Source: DATIUV01 sp049322755 (GTDB lineage: Bacteria; Pseudomonadota; Gammaproteobacteria; Burkholderiales; UBA6910). From it: a stretch of DNA of 64,000 nt. The notes below the pieces were generated by a model. That model worked only from the letters and a program-made list of their open reading frames with translations, was not told the origin of the DNA and made no database searches. The position numbers and the translations under genes are program-made. Shown here one piece after another: positions 26,837 through 34,914 of the stretch; position 1 is the first letter of the stretch, and every line of letters starts with the position of its first letter. The stretch is from NCBI GenBank assembly GCA_049322755.1, contig JBMOQX010000067.1, forward strand, positions 155,062 to 219,061, read 5' to 3'.

Positions 26837-27814
26837 ATGAAAGCCGTTAACAGTTCAATGGGCCTGGTCGAGTGGTCTCTCCTAATAGCTTTGTCAGTTC
26901 TCTGGGGCGGGTCGTTTTTCTTCGTCGAGATTGCGGTCGATACCCTTGATCCCCTTACCATCGTTGCGCTACGCGTCGGGCTGGCGGCAATTGCGCTCAA
27001 CGTGATTGTTCTTGCAATGGGGTTGAGCATGCCAAGGGATCGGCAATTGTGGACTGCCTTCTTTGGCATGGGTTTGCTCAACAACATGATCCCCTTCGGT
27101 CTGATCGTCTGGGGACAGACACATATTACAAGCGGTCTCGCGTCGATCCTCAATGCCACGACCCCCTTTTTCACTGTCATCGCCGCGCACTACTTAACCA
27201 GTGATGAAAAGGTGACCGGAGGACGCCTCGTCGGGGTCATACTTGGCTTTGCAGGCGTTGTATTCATGATCGGCGCAGGGGCCCTTGAGGGCCTCGGCAC
27301 CAACACCCTCGCCCAGCTCGCCGTTCTCGGCGCTGCGGTTTCCTACGCTTTCGCCGGTATCTTTGGTCGCCGCTTCCGGAATCTGGGTTGCTCACCTTTG
27401 GTTACGGCTACTGGGCAAGTGACGGCCTCGGGCGTTGTGCTGGTCCCTTTGGCGCTCGCGATCGAACGACCCTGGATGCTGCCTCCGCCCACCGTGGAGG
27501 TGTGGGGGGCGGTTCTAGGGCTTGCCTTGTTCTCCACTGCGCTTGCTTACATCCTTTATTTCCGCGTCCTTGCGACGGCGGGTGCGACCAATCTACTGCT
27601 CGTGACCTTCCTCGTCCCGGTCAGCGCCATTCTGCTCGGCACCACCATTCTCGGTGAACAGCTCGAGCTGAAACACTTTACCGGGATGGGTCTCATCGGA
27701 CTCGGGCTTGCCGCGATCGACGGGCGGCCTGTTGGCGTCTTGCGCCCCATGCTGGCTGCCAACCCATCCCGGGCGCTATTCGCGCGCAAACAGCCACTGG
27801 ATCGCGGCGACTGA
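26837..27814 (+). CDS. EamA/DMT-family transporter, cassette 6
   Basis: 325 residues and ten predicted helices in two EamA repeats (LLIALSVLWGGSFFFVEIAV at the N-terminus). The start at 26837 is preferred because GGGAG lies seven bases before it; the in-frame ATG at 26831 is too close to that site. The substrate is unknown. It is followed after 17 bp by an ada gene, giving an unusual two-gene cassette. About 155 bp of cassette DNA precede the gene without another frame. Confidence 0.88.
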   Translation: MKAVNSSMGLVEWSLLIALSVLWGGSFFFVEIAVDTLDPLTIVALRVGLAAIALNVIVLAMGLSMPRDRQLWTAFFGMGLLNNMIPFGLIVWGQTHITSGLASILNATTPFFTVIAAHYLTSDEKVTGGRLVGVILGFAGVVFMIGAGALEGLGTNTLAQLAVLGAAVSYAFAGIFGRRFRNLGCSPLVTATGQVTASGVVLVPLALAIERPWMLPPPTVEVWGAVLGLALFSTALAYILYFRVLATAGATNLLLVTFLVPVSAILLGTTILGEQLELKHFTGMGLIGLGLAAIDGRPVGVLRPMLAANPSRALFARKQPLDRGD

Positions 27815-27831
27815 AATCGGAGGCTTGAGAG

Positions 27832-28935
27832 ATGGCACGAAGACCTACGATTACCGACGAGGAAAGCCGATGGAACGCGCTCGTCCAGCGCGATCGGGCT
27901 GCCGAGGGCGCTTTTTACTATGCTGTGAGGACAACGGGTGTGTTTTGTCGGCCAGGCTGCTCGTCTCGTCTGCCCAGACGCGAGAATGTCGTCTTCTTCT
28001 ATACCTGCAAGGAGGCTGAACTCGCCGGCTATCGCCCGTGCAAGCGGTGTAAACCCGGCGCCACCTCACCGCGCGAGCGGCTGGTGGAGCGTATCGTTCA
28101 AGCCTGCCGCAGTATCGAGCAGGCTGAGACACCGCCGATCCTAGACAAGCTTGCCGCGGAAGCCGGCCTGAGCCCCTGGTACTTTCATCGCCTCTTCAAG
28201 GAGATCGTTGGGGTCACCCCGAAGCAATATGCCACCACGCAACAGACGCAGCGTTTCCGAGACAGCCTGAAGACCGAACGGACCGTCACGGCAGCCATCT
28301 ACGACGCAGGCTTCAGCTCGAGCAGCCGCGCTTACGACAATGCCCGCGATCGCCTCTCTATGGCTCCGTCCGCCTATCGAAATGGGGCTGTAGGGCTGAC
28401 GATTCGCTACGGCGTCGCTCGGTGCTTCCTCGGCTGGATCATCGTGGCGGCGACCGATCGCGGCATCTGTGCCATCGAGTTTGGCGACGATCCGGGAACC
28501 TTGACCGCCCGGGTTCAAGAGAGTTTTCCAAAAGCGTATCTCGAAGAGGATGGACCGGATTTCTCTGCCGTCATTGAGCGGATCATTGCATTCATCGAAG
28601 CGCCGGAAAGAGGGATCGACCTGCCCCTGGACATTCAGGGTACCGCTTTTCAGGAACGTGTTTGGCATGCGCTTCGTCAAGTCCCACCCGGCAGTACCGT
28701 GAGCTATGCGGATATTGCTCATCGGATCGGCTCTCCTGAAGCAGTGCGTGCCGTAGCACAGGCCTGCTCTGCCAATAAGCTTGCTGTAGCAGTGCCCTGT
28801 CATCGCGTGGTGCGCAGCGATGGGAAGTTGAGCGGCTATCGATGGGGCGTTGAGCGGAAACGTGTCCTCCTTCTCCGTGAGAGCGGTACAGCTGGGGACC
28901 TCGATGCCCGGAACAAAGAGACCCATGAAGCCTAA
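27832..28935 (+). CDS. ada: Bifunctional Ada: methylated-DNA methyltransferase and transcriptional activator, cassette 6
   Basis: 367 residues. The N-terminal Ada zinc domain has ligands in TGVFCRPGCSSR and YRPCKRCKP (its methyl-accepting Cys repairs phosphotriesters). Next is an AraC-type helix-turn-helix region (about 85-185). The C-terminal O6-alkylguanine transferase domain has the active-site motif VAVPCHRVV. In E. coli, methylated Ada activates alkylation-repair genes. GGAGG precedes the ATG. The TAA stop lies inside the R'' box GCCTAAC that ends the cassette. Confidence 0.94.
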   Translation: MARRPTITDEESRWNALVQRDRAAEGAFYYAVRTTGVFCRPGCSSRLPRRENVVFFYTCKEAELAGYRPCKRCKPGATSPRERLVERIVQACRSIEQAETPPILDKLAAEAGLSPWYFHRLFKEIVGVTPKQYATTQQTQRFRDSLKTERTVTAAIYDAGFSSSSRAYDNARDRLSMAPSAYRNGAVGLTIRYGVARCFLGWIIVAATDRGICAIEFGDDPGTLTARVQESFPKAYLEEDGPDFSAVIERIIAFIEAPERGIDLPLDIQGTAFQERVWHALRQVPPGSTVSYADIAHRIGSPEAVRAVAQACSANKLAVAVPCHRVVRSDGKLSGYRWGVERKRVLLLRESGTAGDLDARNKETHEA

Positions 28936-28953
28936 CAACATTGCAACGGACGC
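28930..28953 (+). other. Truncated attC of cassette 6
   Basis: The left half is present: R'' GCCTAAC at 28930, matching the start of cassette 6, then AACATTGCAACGGACGCC. The complementary right half (a GCGTCCGTTG-like arm) and the R' box are missing. The array has been cut here. Confidence 0.75.
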
Positions 28954-29024
28954 CAAACTTCCCCCGGGTCTTTTGCACCACGGATAACTTGAGTGAATGG
29001 CTCCCACCCGACGGCGAGGAGCCC

Positions 29025-29090
29025 ATGAAGAAGAGCCGGTTTACCGAGGAATAGATGGCGGCGATTCTGCGCGAGGCCGACCGCGGGCCA
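29025..29090 (+). pseudogene. IS3-family transposase OrfA remnant
   Basis: Encodes MKKSRFTEE, a stop codon at 29052-29054, then MAAILREADRG. This matches the usual N-terminus of IS3-group OrfA proteins (MKKSRFTEEQ) with the Gln codon changed to TAG. Similarity ends after about 22 residues. It lies about 70 bp past the broken attC, so the element may have caused the truncation. Confidence 0.65.
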
Positions 29091-29279
29091 AACGCCAGGA
29101 CGGCGCGTACGCCGGTCACCGAGGAGGAATGCCGGCCGGCGGGTTCGAATCGCAGTTCCCTGGATTACCGGAGGGATTGAATTTGAAGTCGGTTCGATGG
29201 CGCCGGCAGCTGACGCGCCGACGTCGGTCAAGGCAGGCAGCCGGGCGCGTCGTTTTCCTTCGCCGGGCGCTCGGCCCAT

Positions 29280-29297
29280 AATGAGCGAGTCCTCATT
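29280..29297. promoter_or_regulatory. Inverted repeat upstream of arsM
   Basis: AATGAG and CTCATT are separated by six bases, 72 bp before the arsM start. It could be an operator or hairpin; no known regulator site is recognised. Apart from the IS3 remnant, the 28954-29369 gap shows no gene I can support. Confidence 0.3.
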
Positions 29298-29369
29298 CCG
29301 GGGAGCGCAGCGGAAGGTCTTGCAGCCGCGGCGCGCTGCCGGTTGGACCGGGGTGCTCCGGGAGCAGCG

Positions 29370-30164
29370 ATGGGCGATACGAAGGCTGAGGAACTGCGAG
29401 AGGCGGTGCGGCGTCAGTACGGCGCCGTGGCGCAGGGCGGGAGTTGCGGCTGCGGGCCGTCGTGCTGCGGCCCTGCGGCCGAGGGCGCTGCGGCGCGTTC
29501 GCAGGCGGTGGGGTATTCGGCGGCCGAGACCGTTGCCGTCCCGGAAGGCGCCAACCTCGGCCTGGGCTGCGGCAACCCCCACGCCATCGCGGGCCTCAGG
29601 CCCGGCGAGACGGTGCTGGATCTCGGCAGCGGCGCGGGGTTCGACTGCTTTCTCGCCGCGCGGCAGGTGGGCGGGTCTGGCCGGGTGATCGGCGTCGACC
29701 TGACGCCGGAGATGGTGGCTAGGGCGTGCGCCAGCGCGGATCGCGGCGGCTACCGCAACGTCGAGTTCCGGCTCGGCGAGATCGAGCACCTGCCGGTGGC
29801 GGACGCCACGGTGGACGTGATTCTCTCCAACTGTGTGATCAACCTGTCGGCCGACAAGCCGCGGGTCTTCGCCGAGGCGTATCGCGTGCTCAAGCCCGGC
29901 GGGCGGCTGGCGATCTCCGACATCGTCGCGGTGGCGGAACCGCCGGAGGCAATTCGCCGCGACATCGCGCTCTACACCGGCTGCATCGCCGGCGCCTCAC
30001 TGATCGCCGATGTGGAGGCGATGCTTCGCGCCGCAGGCTTCGCGGACGTGCGGGTGCGGCCGAGGGGCGAAAGCCGCGCCGTCATCGCCGGCTGGACGCC
30101 AGGCACATCGGCCGCCGACTACGTGGTCTCGGCCGACATCGAGGCGGTGAAGCCGCCCGCCTGA
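29370..30164 (+). CDS. arsM: Arsenite S-adenosylmethionine methyltransferase
   Basis: 264 residues. The SAM-binding fold shows VLDLGSGAGFDCFLAARQVG, and the ArsM-specific stretches are ILSNCVINLSADKPRVFAEA and LYTGCIAGAS with the arsenic-binding cysteines. The N-terminal CGCGPSCCGP adds a cysteine-rich segment typical of ArsM. It methylates trivalent arsenic. The start MGDTKAEELREAV at 29370 fits the family; an upstream in-frame ATG at 29343 is less likely. No arsR is adjacent. Its last 46 bp overlap the convergent hydrolase gene. Glycosyltransferases of the arsenosugar-associated type lie 29 kb away. Confidence 0.93.
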   Translation: MGDTKAEELREAVRRQYGAVAQGGSCGCGPSCCGPAAEGAAARSQAVGYSAAETVAVPEGANLGLGCGNPHAIAGLRPGETVLDLGSGAGFDCFLAARQVGGSGRVIGVDLTPEMVARACASADRGGYRNVEFRLGEIEHLPVADATVDVILSNCVINLSADKPRVFAEAYRVLKPGGRLAISDIVAVAEPPEAIRRDIALYTGCIAGASLIADVEAMLRAAGFADVRVRPRGESRAVIAGWTPGTSAADYVVSADIEAVKPPA

Positions 30165-31129
30165 GCGGCCGCAAGAAACGCGTCGTACGCGGCGACGAAC
30201 TCGTCCGGCAGCTCGAAGTAGGGCAGCGCGCCGGTCGGGAATTCGCGAAAGCTCCAGTTGGGGCGCCCCTCGTAGCGCGCCTTCTGCCGGTAGTCGGTGA
30301 AGTCGCCGCGCACGCCGTGGCTCATCCACACCGGGTGCCGGAGGGCGTCGTAGACGCGGGCGATGTCGCCGCTGAACAGGTATCCGGAGACGAACCAGAA
30401 GGGCGCGTGGCGCGCGCCCGGCTGGCGCGTGGTAATGCAGTCGTACGCCCACAGCCCTTCGTCAATGGCTTTCGTGCCCCAGGTCTTCTCCAGGAAAAAG
30501 CGGATGCTGCCGGGGCGGGTGAGCAGGTTGTAGAAGCCGCGGCTCCACGGCGGAAAGGTGAACGCCCGGTACAGCCAGCCCATACCGCGGTCGCTGCCGG
30601 GCGGGCCGACGCGCGGCCGGGTGCCGTTGAAGCCGGTGGGGCTCACCAGCGCCAGGGTGCGGAACAGCTCCGGCGCCTCGGCGGCCGCGCGCGCCAGAAA
30701 TTCCGAGCCGAGCGAGAGCGCCAGCGCGTCGACGGGCGCCTCGCCGTGCAGGCGGCGGATCTCCCGCGCCATCGCCAGCACCGCGTCGGTCATCAGCCGC
30801 GGCGTGTAGCGGCGCTCGCTCCGGTCGGAGAAGCCGAACCCCGGCAGGTCCGGCGCGAAGACGACGCGGCGCGCGCGATAGTGCTCGTAGAGCGGGCGCA
30901 CCTCGTACGCCGAGCCGGCGGCGTTGACGCTGTGGACGAGCAGCAGCGGCGGCGCACCGGTCACCGGCGCGGTGACGTCCGGGCAGGCGGTGTAGCAGCT
31001 CAGCCGGCCGGCGGGGCTGTCGAACTCGATGCGCTCGCCGGAGACGGCGGGAGGGAGGGCGGGGCTGGGGGACATGGGGACGCGAGGGTACCCGATCGGG
31101 GCCCCGGACGCGCGGCGCTTGCCGCTCAC
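30119..31129 (-). CDS. Alpha/beta-hydrolase at the end of the pta-ackA-fabI operon
   Basis: 336 residues with LLLVHSVNAAGSAYEV (oxyanion strand), LPGFGFSDRS and the nucleophile region ALSLGSEFLARA. The catalytic acid and His are less clear. The GTG at 31129 overlaps the fabI stop in GTGA, suggesting translational coupling; an in-frame ATG lies 54 bp downstream. It is probably an esterase or thioesterase acting on acyl compounds handled by the operon, by context only. The 3' end overlaps arsM on the other strand by 46 bp. Confidence 0.82.
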   Translation of the reverse strand: MSGKRRASGAPIGYPRVPMSPSPALPPAVSGERIEFDSPAGRLSCYTACPDVTAPVTGAPPLLLVHSVNAAGSAYEVRPLYEHYRARRVVFAPDLPGFGFSDRSERRYTPRLMTDAVLAMAREIRRLHGEAPVDALALSLGSEFLARAAAEAPELFRTLALVSPTGFNGTRPRVGPPGSDRGMGWLYRAFTFPPWSRGFYNLLTRPGSIRFFLEKTWGTKAIDEGLWAYDCITTRQPGARHAPFWFVSGYLFSGDIARVYDALRHPVWMSHGVRGDFTDYRQKARYEGRPNWSFREFPTGALPYFELPDEFVAAYDAFLAAAQAGGFTASMSAETT

Positions 31130-31908
31130 GCCATGATGTTGACGCCGCCGTCGACGTAGACGGTGCTGCCCGTCATGCGGCGGGCGTAGGGCGTGGCGAG
31201 GAAGGCGCAGGTGAAGCCCACGTCCATGATGTCCACCAGCTCGCCCACCGGCGCGCGCTCCACCGCCTCGTTGAGCAGCAGGTCGAAGTCCTTCAGCCCC
31301 GACGCGGCGCGGGTCTTCAGCGGCCCCGGCGAGATGGCGTGGACCCGGATCTTCTGCTTGCCGAGCTCGCAGGCGAGGTAGCGGCAGGAAGCCTCCAGCG
31401 CCGCCTTGATGGGGCCCATAACGCTGTAGTTGGTCACCACCTTCCGGGCGCCGTGGTAGCTCATGGCGAACATCGTGCCGCCTTCCCGCATCAGCGGCGC
31501 CGCGAGCCGCGCCATGCGGATGAACGAGTGGCAGGAGACGTCGACGGCCTTGGCGAAACCCTCGGCGCTGCAGTTGAGCAGGCCCCCCTGCAGGTCGTCC
31601 TTGGGCACCCAGGCGATGGAGTGCACCAGGATGTCGAGCGAGCCCCAGTCCTTTTTCACCCGCTCGAACACCGCCTCAAGCTCGCCCGGCTGGGACACGT
31701 CCAGCGGCATGAAGATGGGCGCCTCCAGCTCGGCGGCGATGGGCTCGACGAATGTCTTCGCCTTCTCGTTCAGGCAGGTGACGGCCAGCTCGGCGCCGAG
31801 CTCGCGGAATGCCTTGGCGCAGCCGTAGGCGATGGAGTGCTCGTTGGCGATGCCCGCCACCAGGGCGCGCTTGCCCTTGAGGACAGGGCGCGGGATCTCG
31901 AGGCTCAT
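31126..31908 (-). CDS. fabI: Enoyl-[acyl-carrier-protein] reductase I (NADH)
   Basis: 260 residues, the normal FabI length. It is a short-chain dehydrogenase fold with the NADH loop VAGIANEHSIAYGCAKAFRE, LVHSIAWVPK, and the catalytic Tyr-x6-Lys in NYSVMGPIKAALE, which sets FabI apart from ordinary SDRs. It ends GGVNIMA. It performs the last reduction of each fatty-acid elongation cycle. The start overlaps the ackA stop by four bases (ATGA), so it belongs to the acyl-phosphate operon and may be a second, specialised copy. Confidence 0.95.
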   Translation of the reverse strand: MSLEIPRPVLKGKRALVAGIANEHSIAYGCAKAFRELGAELAVTCLNEKAKTFVEPIAAELEAPIFMPLDVSQPGELEAVFERVKKDWGSLDILVHSIAWVPKDDLQGGLLNCSAEGFAKAVDVSCHSFIRMARLAAPLMREGGTMFAMSYHGARKVVTNYSVMGPIKAALEASCRYLACELGKQKIRVHAISPGPLKTRAASGLKDFDLLLNEAVERAPVGELVDIMDVGFTCAFLATPYARRMTGSTVYVDGGVNIMA

Positions 31909-33104
31909 GCGCTGGCCCTTTGCCGTTCGGCGCCCAGCAGGTCCAGCGTGTGCCGGGCGATCATCAGCTCCTCGTCGGTGGGCACGACCCACACCGACGC
32001 CCTGCTCCCGGGCGCGCTGATGCGCGGGCCGCCAGCGGCGTTGGCGGCTTCGTCCAGCTCGACGCCGAGCCAGGCGCAGGCGGCGCAGGCCCGGGCGCGG
32101 ATCCGGGCACTGTTCTCGCCGATGCCGGCGGTGAACACCAGCGCGTCGAGGCCGCCGAGCGCCGCGGCGAGCGAGCCCGCCTCGCGGCCGATGCGGTAGA
32201 TGAAGTAGTCCACCGCGAACCTGGCCGACTCCGCGTCGCTCGCCAGCAGCTTGCGCATGTCGCTGCTGATGCCCGAGAGCCCCAGCAGGCCGGAGCGCTG
32301 GTAGAGCAGCTCCTCGATTTCGGCGGCGGTCTTCCCGCGTTCCATCAGGAACAGCACCACGCCGGGGTCCAGGCTGCCGGTGCGCGTGCCCATGGGCAGT
32401 CCCTCGACCGCGGTGAAGCCCATGGTGCTGGCCACGCTGCGCCCGCCTTTCATGGCACACATGCTGGCGCCGTTGCCCAGGTGCGCGACGATCACGCGGC
32501 CGGACGCGATGTCCGGCGCCACTTCCGGCAAACGCCGCGCGATGTACTCGTAGGAAAGGCCGTGGAAGCCGTAGCGGCGCACGCCCTTGTCGTAATACTC
32601 CGCCGGCAGACCGTAGGCCTGGGCGAGTTTGGTCTGGGTGCGGTGGAAGGCGGTGTCGAAGCACGCCACCTGAGGCGTGTCGGGCAGCCCGGCCGCCGCC
32701 GCGCGAATCGCCGCCAGGTTGTGGGGCTGATGCAGCGGCGCCAGCGGCACGAGCTGGTCCAGCCGCGCCATCACCGCGTCGTCGATGCGTACCGGCGCGG
32801 CGTAGTCGACGCCGCCGTGCACCACCCGGTGGCCGATGCCGATCAGCTCGAGGCCGTCGGCGTGCTCCCGCAGCCAGTCGCCGATGCGCTTCAGGCACGC
32901 AGCGTGGCTCTCGAACTCGGGCATCGGCAGCTTCTCGTCCGCCAGCGTCCAGCCCACCTTGTCGCGGGCGACGAAGCGCGGCGCGGTGCCGATGCCGCTC
33001 ACCTGGCCGTTGTAGCCCTCCTGGAGCCCGCCGTCGCGCAGCGCGAAGATCGAGAACTTGATGCTCGACGAGCCGGCGTTGAGGACCAGGATGACGTCAG
33101 TCAT
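31905..33104 (-). CDS. ackA: Acetate kinase (acetate/propionate family)
   Basis: 399 residues with the ASKHA motifs VLNAGSSSIKFSIF, GHRVVHGG, ACFDTAFHRTQ, RYGFHGLSYEYIA, IVAHLGNGASMCA and VFTAGIGENS. It interconverts acetyl phosphate plus ADP with acetate plus ATP, completing the pathway from the phosphotransacetylase encoded just upstream. The start overlaps the upstream gene by eight bases and the stop overlaps fabI by four. Confidence 0.96.
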   Translation of the reverse strand: MTDVILVLNAGSSSIKFSIFALRDGGLQEGYNGQVSGIGTAPRFVARDKVGWTLADEKLPMPEFESHAACLKRIGDWLREHADGLELIGIGHRVVHGGVDYAAPVRIDDAVMARLDQLVPLAPLHQPHNLAAIRAAAAGLPDTPQVACFDTAFHRTQTKLAQAYGLPAEYYDKGVRRYGFHGLSYEYIARRLPEVAPDIASGRVIVAHLGNGASMCAMKGGRSVASTMGFTAVEGLPMGTRTGSLDPGVVLFLMERGKTAAEIEELLYQRSGLLGLSGISSDMRKLLASDAESARFAVDYFIYRIGREAGSLAAALGGLDALVFTAGIGENSARIRARACAACAWLGVELDEAANAAGGPRISAPGSRASVWVVPTDEELMIARHTLDLLGAERQRASA

Positions 33105-34494
33105 GGCGCGGCTTCATCACGATTTCGCCGGCGCGGCGCTGGTGCGCCAGCAGCGCCATCACCGCGGTGGAGGCGAGGCGCGTGCGCACCGAATCGGCGC
33201 GGCTGGTGAGCACGATCGGCACCCGCGTGCCCAGGACGATGCCGGCGCTGTCGGCACCCGCCAGGTACTGGAGCTGCTTGGCCACCATGTTGCCGGCCTC
33301 CAGGTTTGGCACCAGCAGAATGTCGGCACGGCCGGCCACCGGCGAGTCGATCTTCTTGGTGCGCGCCGCCTCCTCGCTGATGGCGTTGTCGAACGCCAGC
33401 GGCCCGTCCAGCACGCCACCGGTGATCTGCTTGCGATCGGCCATCTTGCACAGCGACGCCGCCTCGGTGGTGGAGGGAATCTTGGGGTTGATGGTCTCCA
33501 CCGCCGACAGGATCGCCACCCGCGGCTCCGGGATGCCGAGCACGTGGGCCAGCTCGATCGCGTTCTGCACGATGTCCACCTTGTCTTCCAGCGTCGGGAA
33601 GATGTTGATGGCGGCGTCGGTCACCAGCAGCATGCGCGGGTAGGCGGGCACGTCCATGATAAAGACGTGGCTCATGCGGCGCCGCGTACGCAGGCCGGTG
33701 GCGGAGGGCACCACCGCGCCCAGCAGCTCGTCGGTGTGCAGGCTGCCCTTCATCAGCGCCTCCACCTCGCCGGCGCGGGCCATGGCCACTGCCGAGGAAG
33801 CTGCGGCGTGCGGATCGTCGGCGGCGACCAGGCGGTAGGGCGAGATGTCCGCCCCGTGGGCCGCCGCCACCTCGCGGATCCTGGCTTCGGGCCCCACCAG
33901 CACCGGCGTGATGATGTTGCGCCGCGCGGCCACCAGCGGCCCCAGCAGGGAGTCTCGGTCGCAGGGGTAGACGATGGCGCAGCTCACCGGGGGGATGGTG
34001 TCGCACGCGCGCACGATGGGCGCGAACGCGTCGTTGCGGCGCAGGATCACCTGCGGCGTTGCCAGGTCGCTGTAGCTGATGCGCTCGACCGGCGCCTCGA
34101 CGGTGGCGGTGCCGGTCACCACTTCCTCGTCGTTCTGGTTGATGCAACGGCAGTCGAACAGCACGATGTTGCCGGCGCGTTTTTCGGTGGCGGTCACCGT
34201 GGCCGTCACCGTGTCGCCCACCGCGAGGCGCGTGCCGAAGCGGAAGTTCTCCGCCACGATGCGCGTGCCGGGCCCCGGCAGGCGCCGGCTCAGCAGGTAG
34301 GAGAAGAAGGCTTCCGCCCCCACCGCCGCGGTGCCGGGCGCCGGCGCGCCTTCCGCGGTGTCCAGGTGGAACGGGTCGATGTCGCCGGAGCCGTGGGCGA
34401 GGAGGTCGATCTCCGTGCGCGTGAGCGTGCGCTTGACCGTCAGGCTGGCACCGATCTCGATTTCGTCGTAGGTGACGTTGGTGAACTCGTTCAT
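33097..34494 (-). CDS. MaoC-domain/phosphate acetyl(butyryl)transferase fusion
   Basis: 465 residues. Residues 1-135 are a MaoC hot-dog domain (SGDIDPFHLDTA, FRFGTRLAVGDTVTATV) as in enoyl-CoA hydratases. Residues about 150-465 are a phosphate acetyl/butyryltransferase (ALMKGSLHTDELLGAVV, VFIMDVPAYPRMLLVTDAAI, VPNLEAGNMVAKQLQY). Such fusions are annotated as bifunctional enoyl-CoA hydratase/phosphate acetyltransferase. It would convert acyl-CoA plus phosphate to acyl phosphate for the kinase downstream. The start is the ATG at 34494; sequence upstream in frame does not resemble the family. Confidence 0.93.
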   Translation of the reverse strand: MNEFTNVTYDEIEIGASLTVKRTLTRTEIDLLAHGSGDIDPFHLDTAEGAPAPGTAAVGAEAFFSYLLSRRLPGPGTRIVAENFRFGTRLAVGDTVTATVTATEKRAGNIVLFDCRCINQNDEEVVTGTATVEAPVERISYSDLATPQVILRRNDAFAPIVRACDTIPPVSCAIVYPCDRDSLLGPLVAARRNIITPVLVGPEARIREVAAAHGADISPYRLVAADDPHAAASSAVAMARAGEVEALMKGSLHTDELLGAVVPSATGLRTRRRMSHVFIMDVPAYPRMLLVTDAAINIFPTLEDKVDIVQNAIELAHVLGIPEPRVAILSAVETINPKIPSTTEAASLCKMADRKQITGGVLDGPLAFDNAISEEAARTKKIDSPVAGRADILLVPNLEAGNMVAKQLQYLAGADSAGIVLGTRVPIVLTSRADSVRTRLASTAVMALLAHQRRAGEIVMKPRHD

Positions 34495-34873
34495 GGTCTT
34501 GTTGTTGGGCGATGTCCGGTACCGAAGTATGGCCGTTACCGCCGGGCGGGCGCCAGCGCAGTGGAGCGCCGGGGCGGGCTGCGGTCCTCCCGTGCCGTCA
34601 ATGGCGCTGCGTGTTGTGCACGAAGGCGGCTTCCGCGGCCAGCACGTCCATCTACATCTGGCCTGCTCGGGGGCGCATCCCACAGCCGGCGCCGGAGCAG
34701 GCGGTTGACTTTGCCGGAGAGCTCGTCGGAGCGGGTCAGCTGCTTGGCGGGATCGGGCATGGCGGCTTGCTTGGGCTGTTGCACCGCACAATCCGAAGTC
34801 TAGCACAGCGGGATGTCTGTTTTTGGCGTGGTGCTGGAGATGCCGGTCTGGGTGCGCTCGGCGAACCGGCGCG
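34495..34873. other. Intergenic region between the pta-ackA-fabI operon and DUF454 gene
   Basis: About 380 bp between divergent genes. A complement frame at 34536-34784 opens MPDPAKQLTRSDELSGKVNR but becomes Arg/Pro-rich and matches no family I know. I see no supported gene; a decayed remnant is possible. Confidence 0.5.
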
Positions 34874-34889
34874 TTTGACCCACGTCAAA
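34874..34889. promoter_or_regulatory. FNR/CRP-superfamily-like site upstream of the DUF454 gene
   Basis: TTTGACCCACGTCAAA is a perfect palindrome of the form TTGAC-N4-GTCAA, the pattern bound by FNR/FixK/DNR-type regulators. Its centre is 33 bp before the ATG at 34915. No experimental link is known. Confidence 0.5.
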
Positions 34890-34914
34890 GGGTATTCCGG
34901 CGGTCCCGCGAGCC

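Larger units (their letters stand above)
23231..28953 (+). mobile_element. Integron gene-cassette array without visible integrase
   Basis: An attI-like site is followed by five attC sites and a truncated sixth, delimiting six cassettes: 23283-23957, 23958-25124, 25125-25512, 25513-26145, 26146-26674 and 26675 to about 28953. For each cassette the first six bases and the first six bases of the R'' box at its end are exact reverse complements: TTAGAC/GTCTAA, TTCGGC/GCCGAA, TTGGGC/GCCCAA, TTAGAG/CTCTAA, TTAACC/GGTTAA and TTAGGC/GCCTAA. Most of the cargo is lower in GC than the flanks, and every gene points the same way. Only the integrase is missing. Confidence 0.92.

Noticed and set aside
34536..34784. 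82-residue complement frame starting MQQPKQAAMPDPAKQL
   Set aside because: The first 25 residues look protein-like, but the rest is Arg/Pro-rich with no family resemblance; not supported as a gene.
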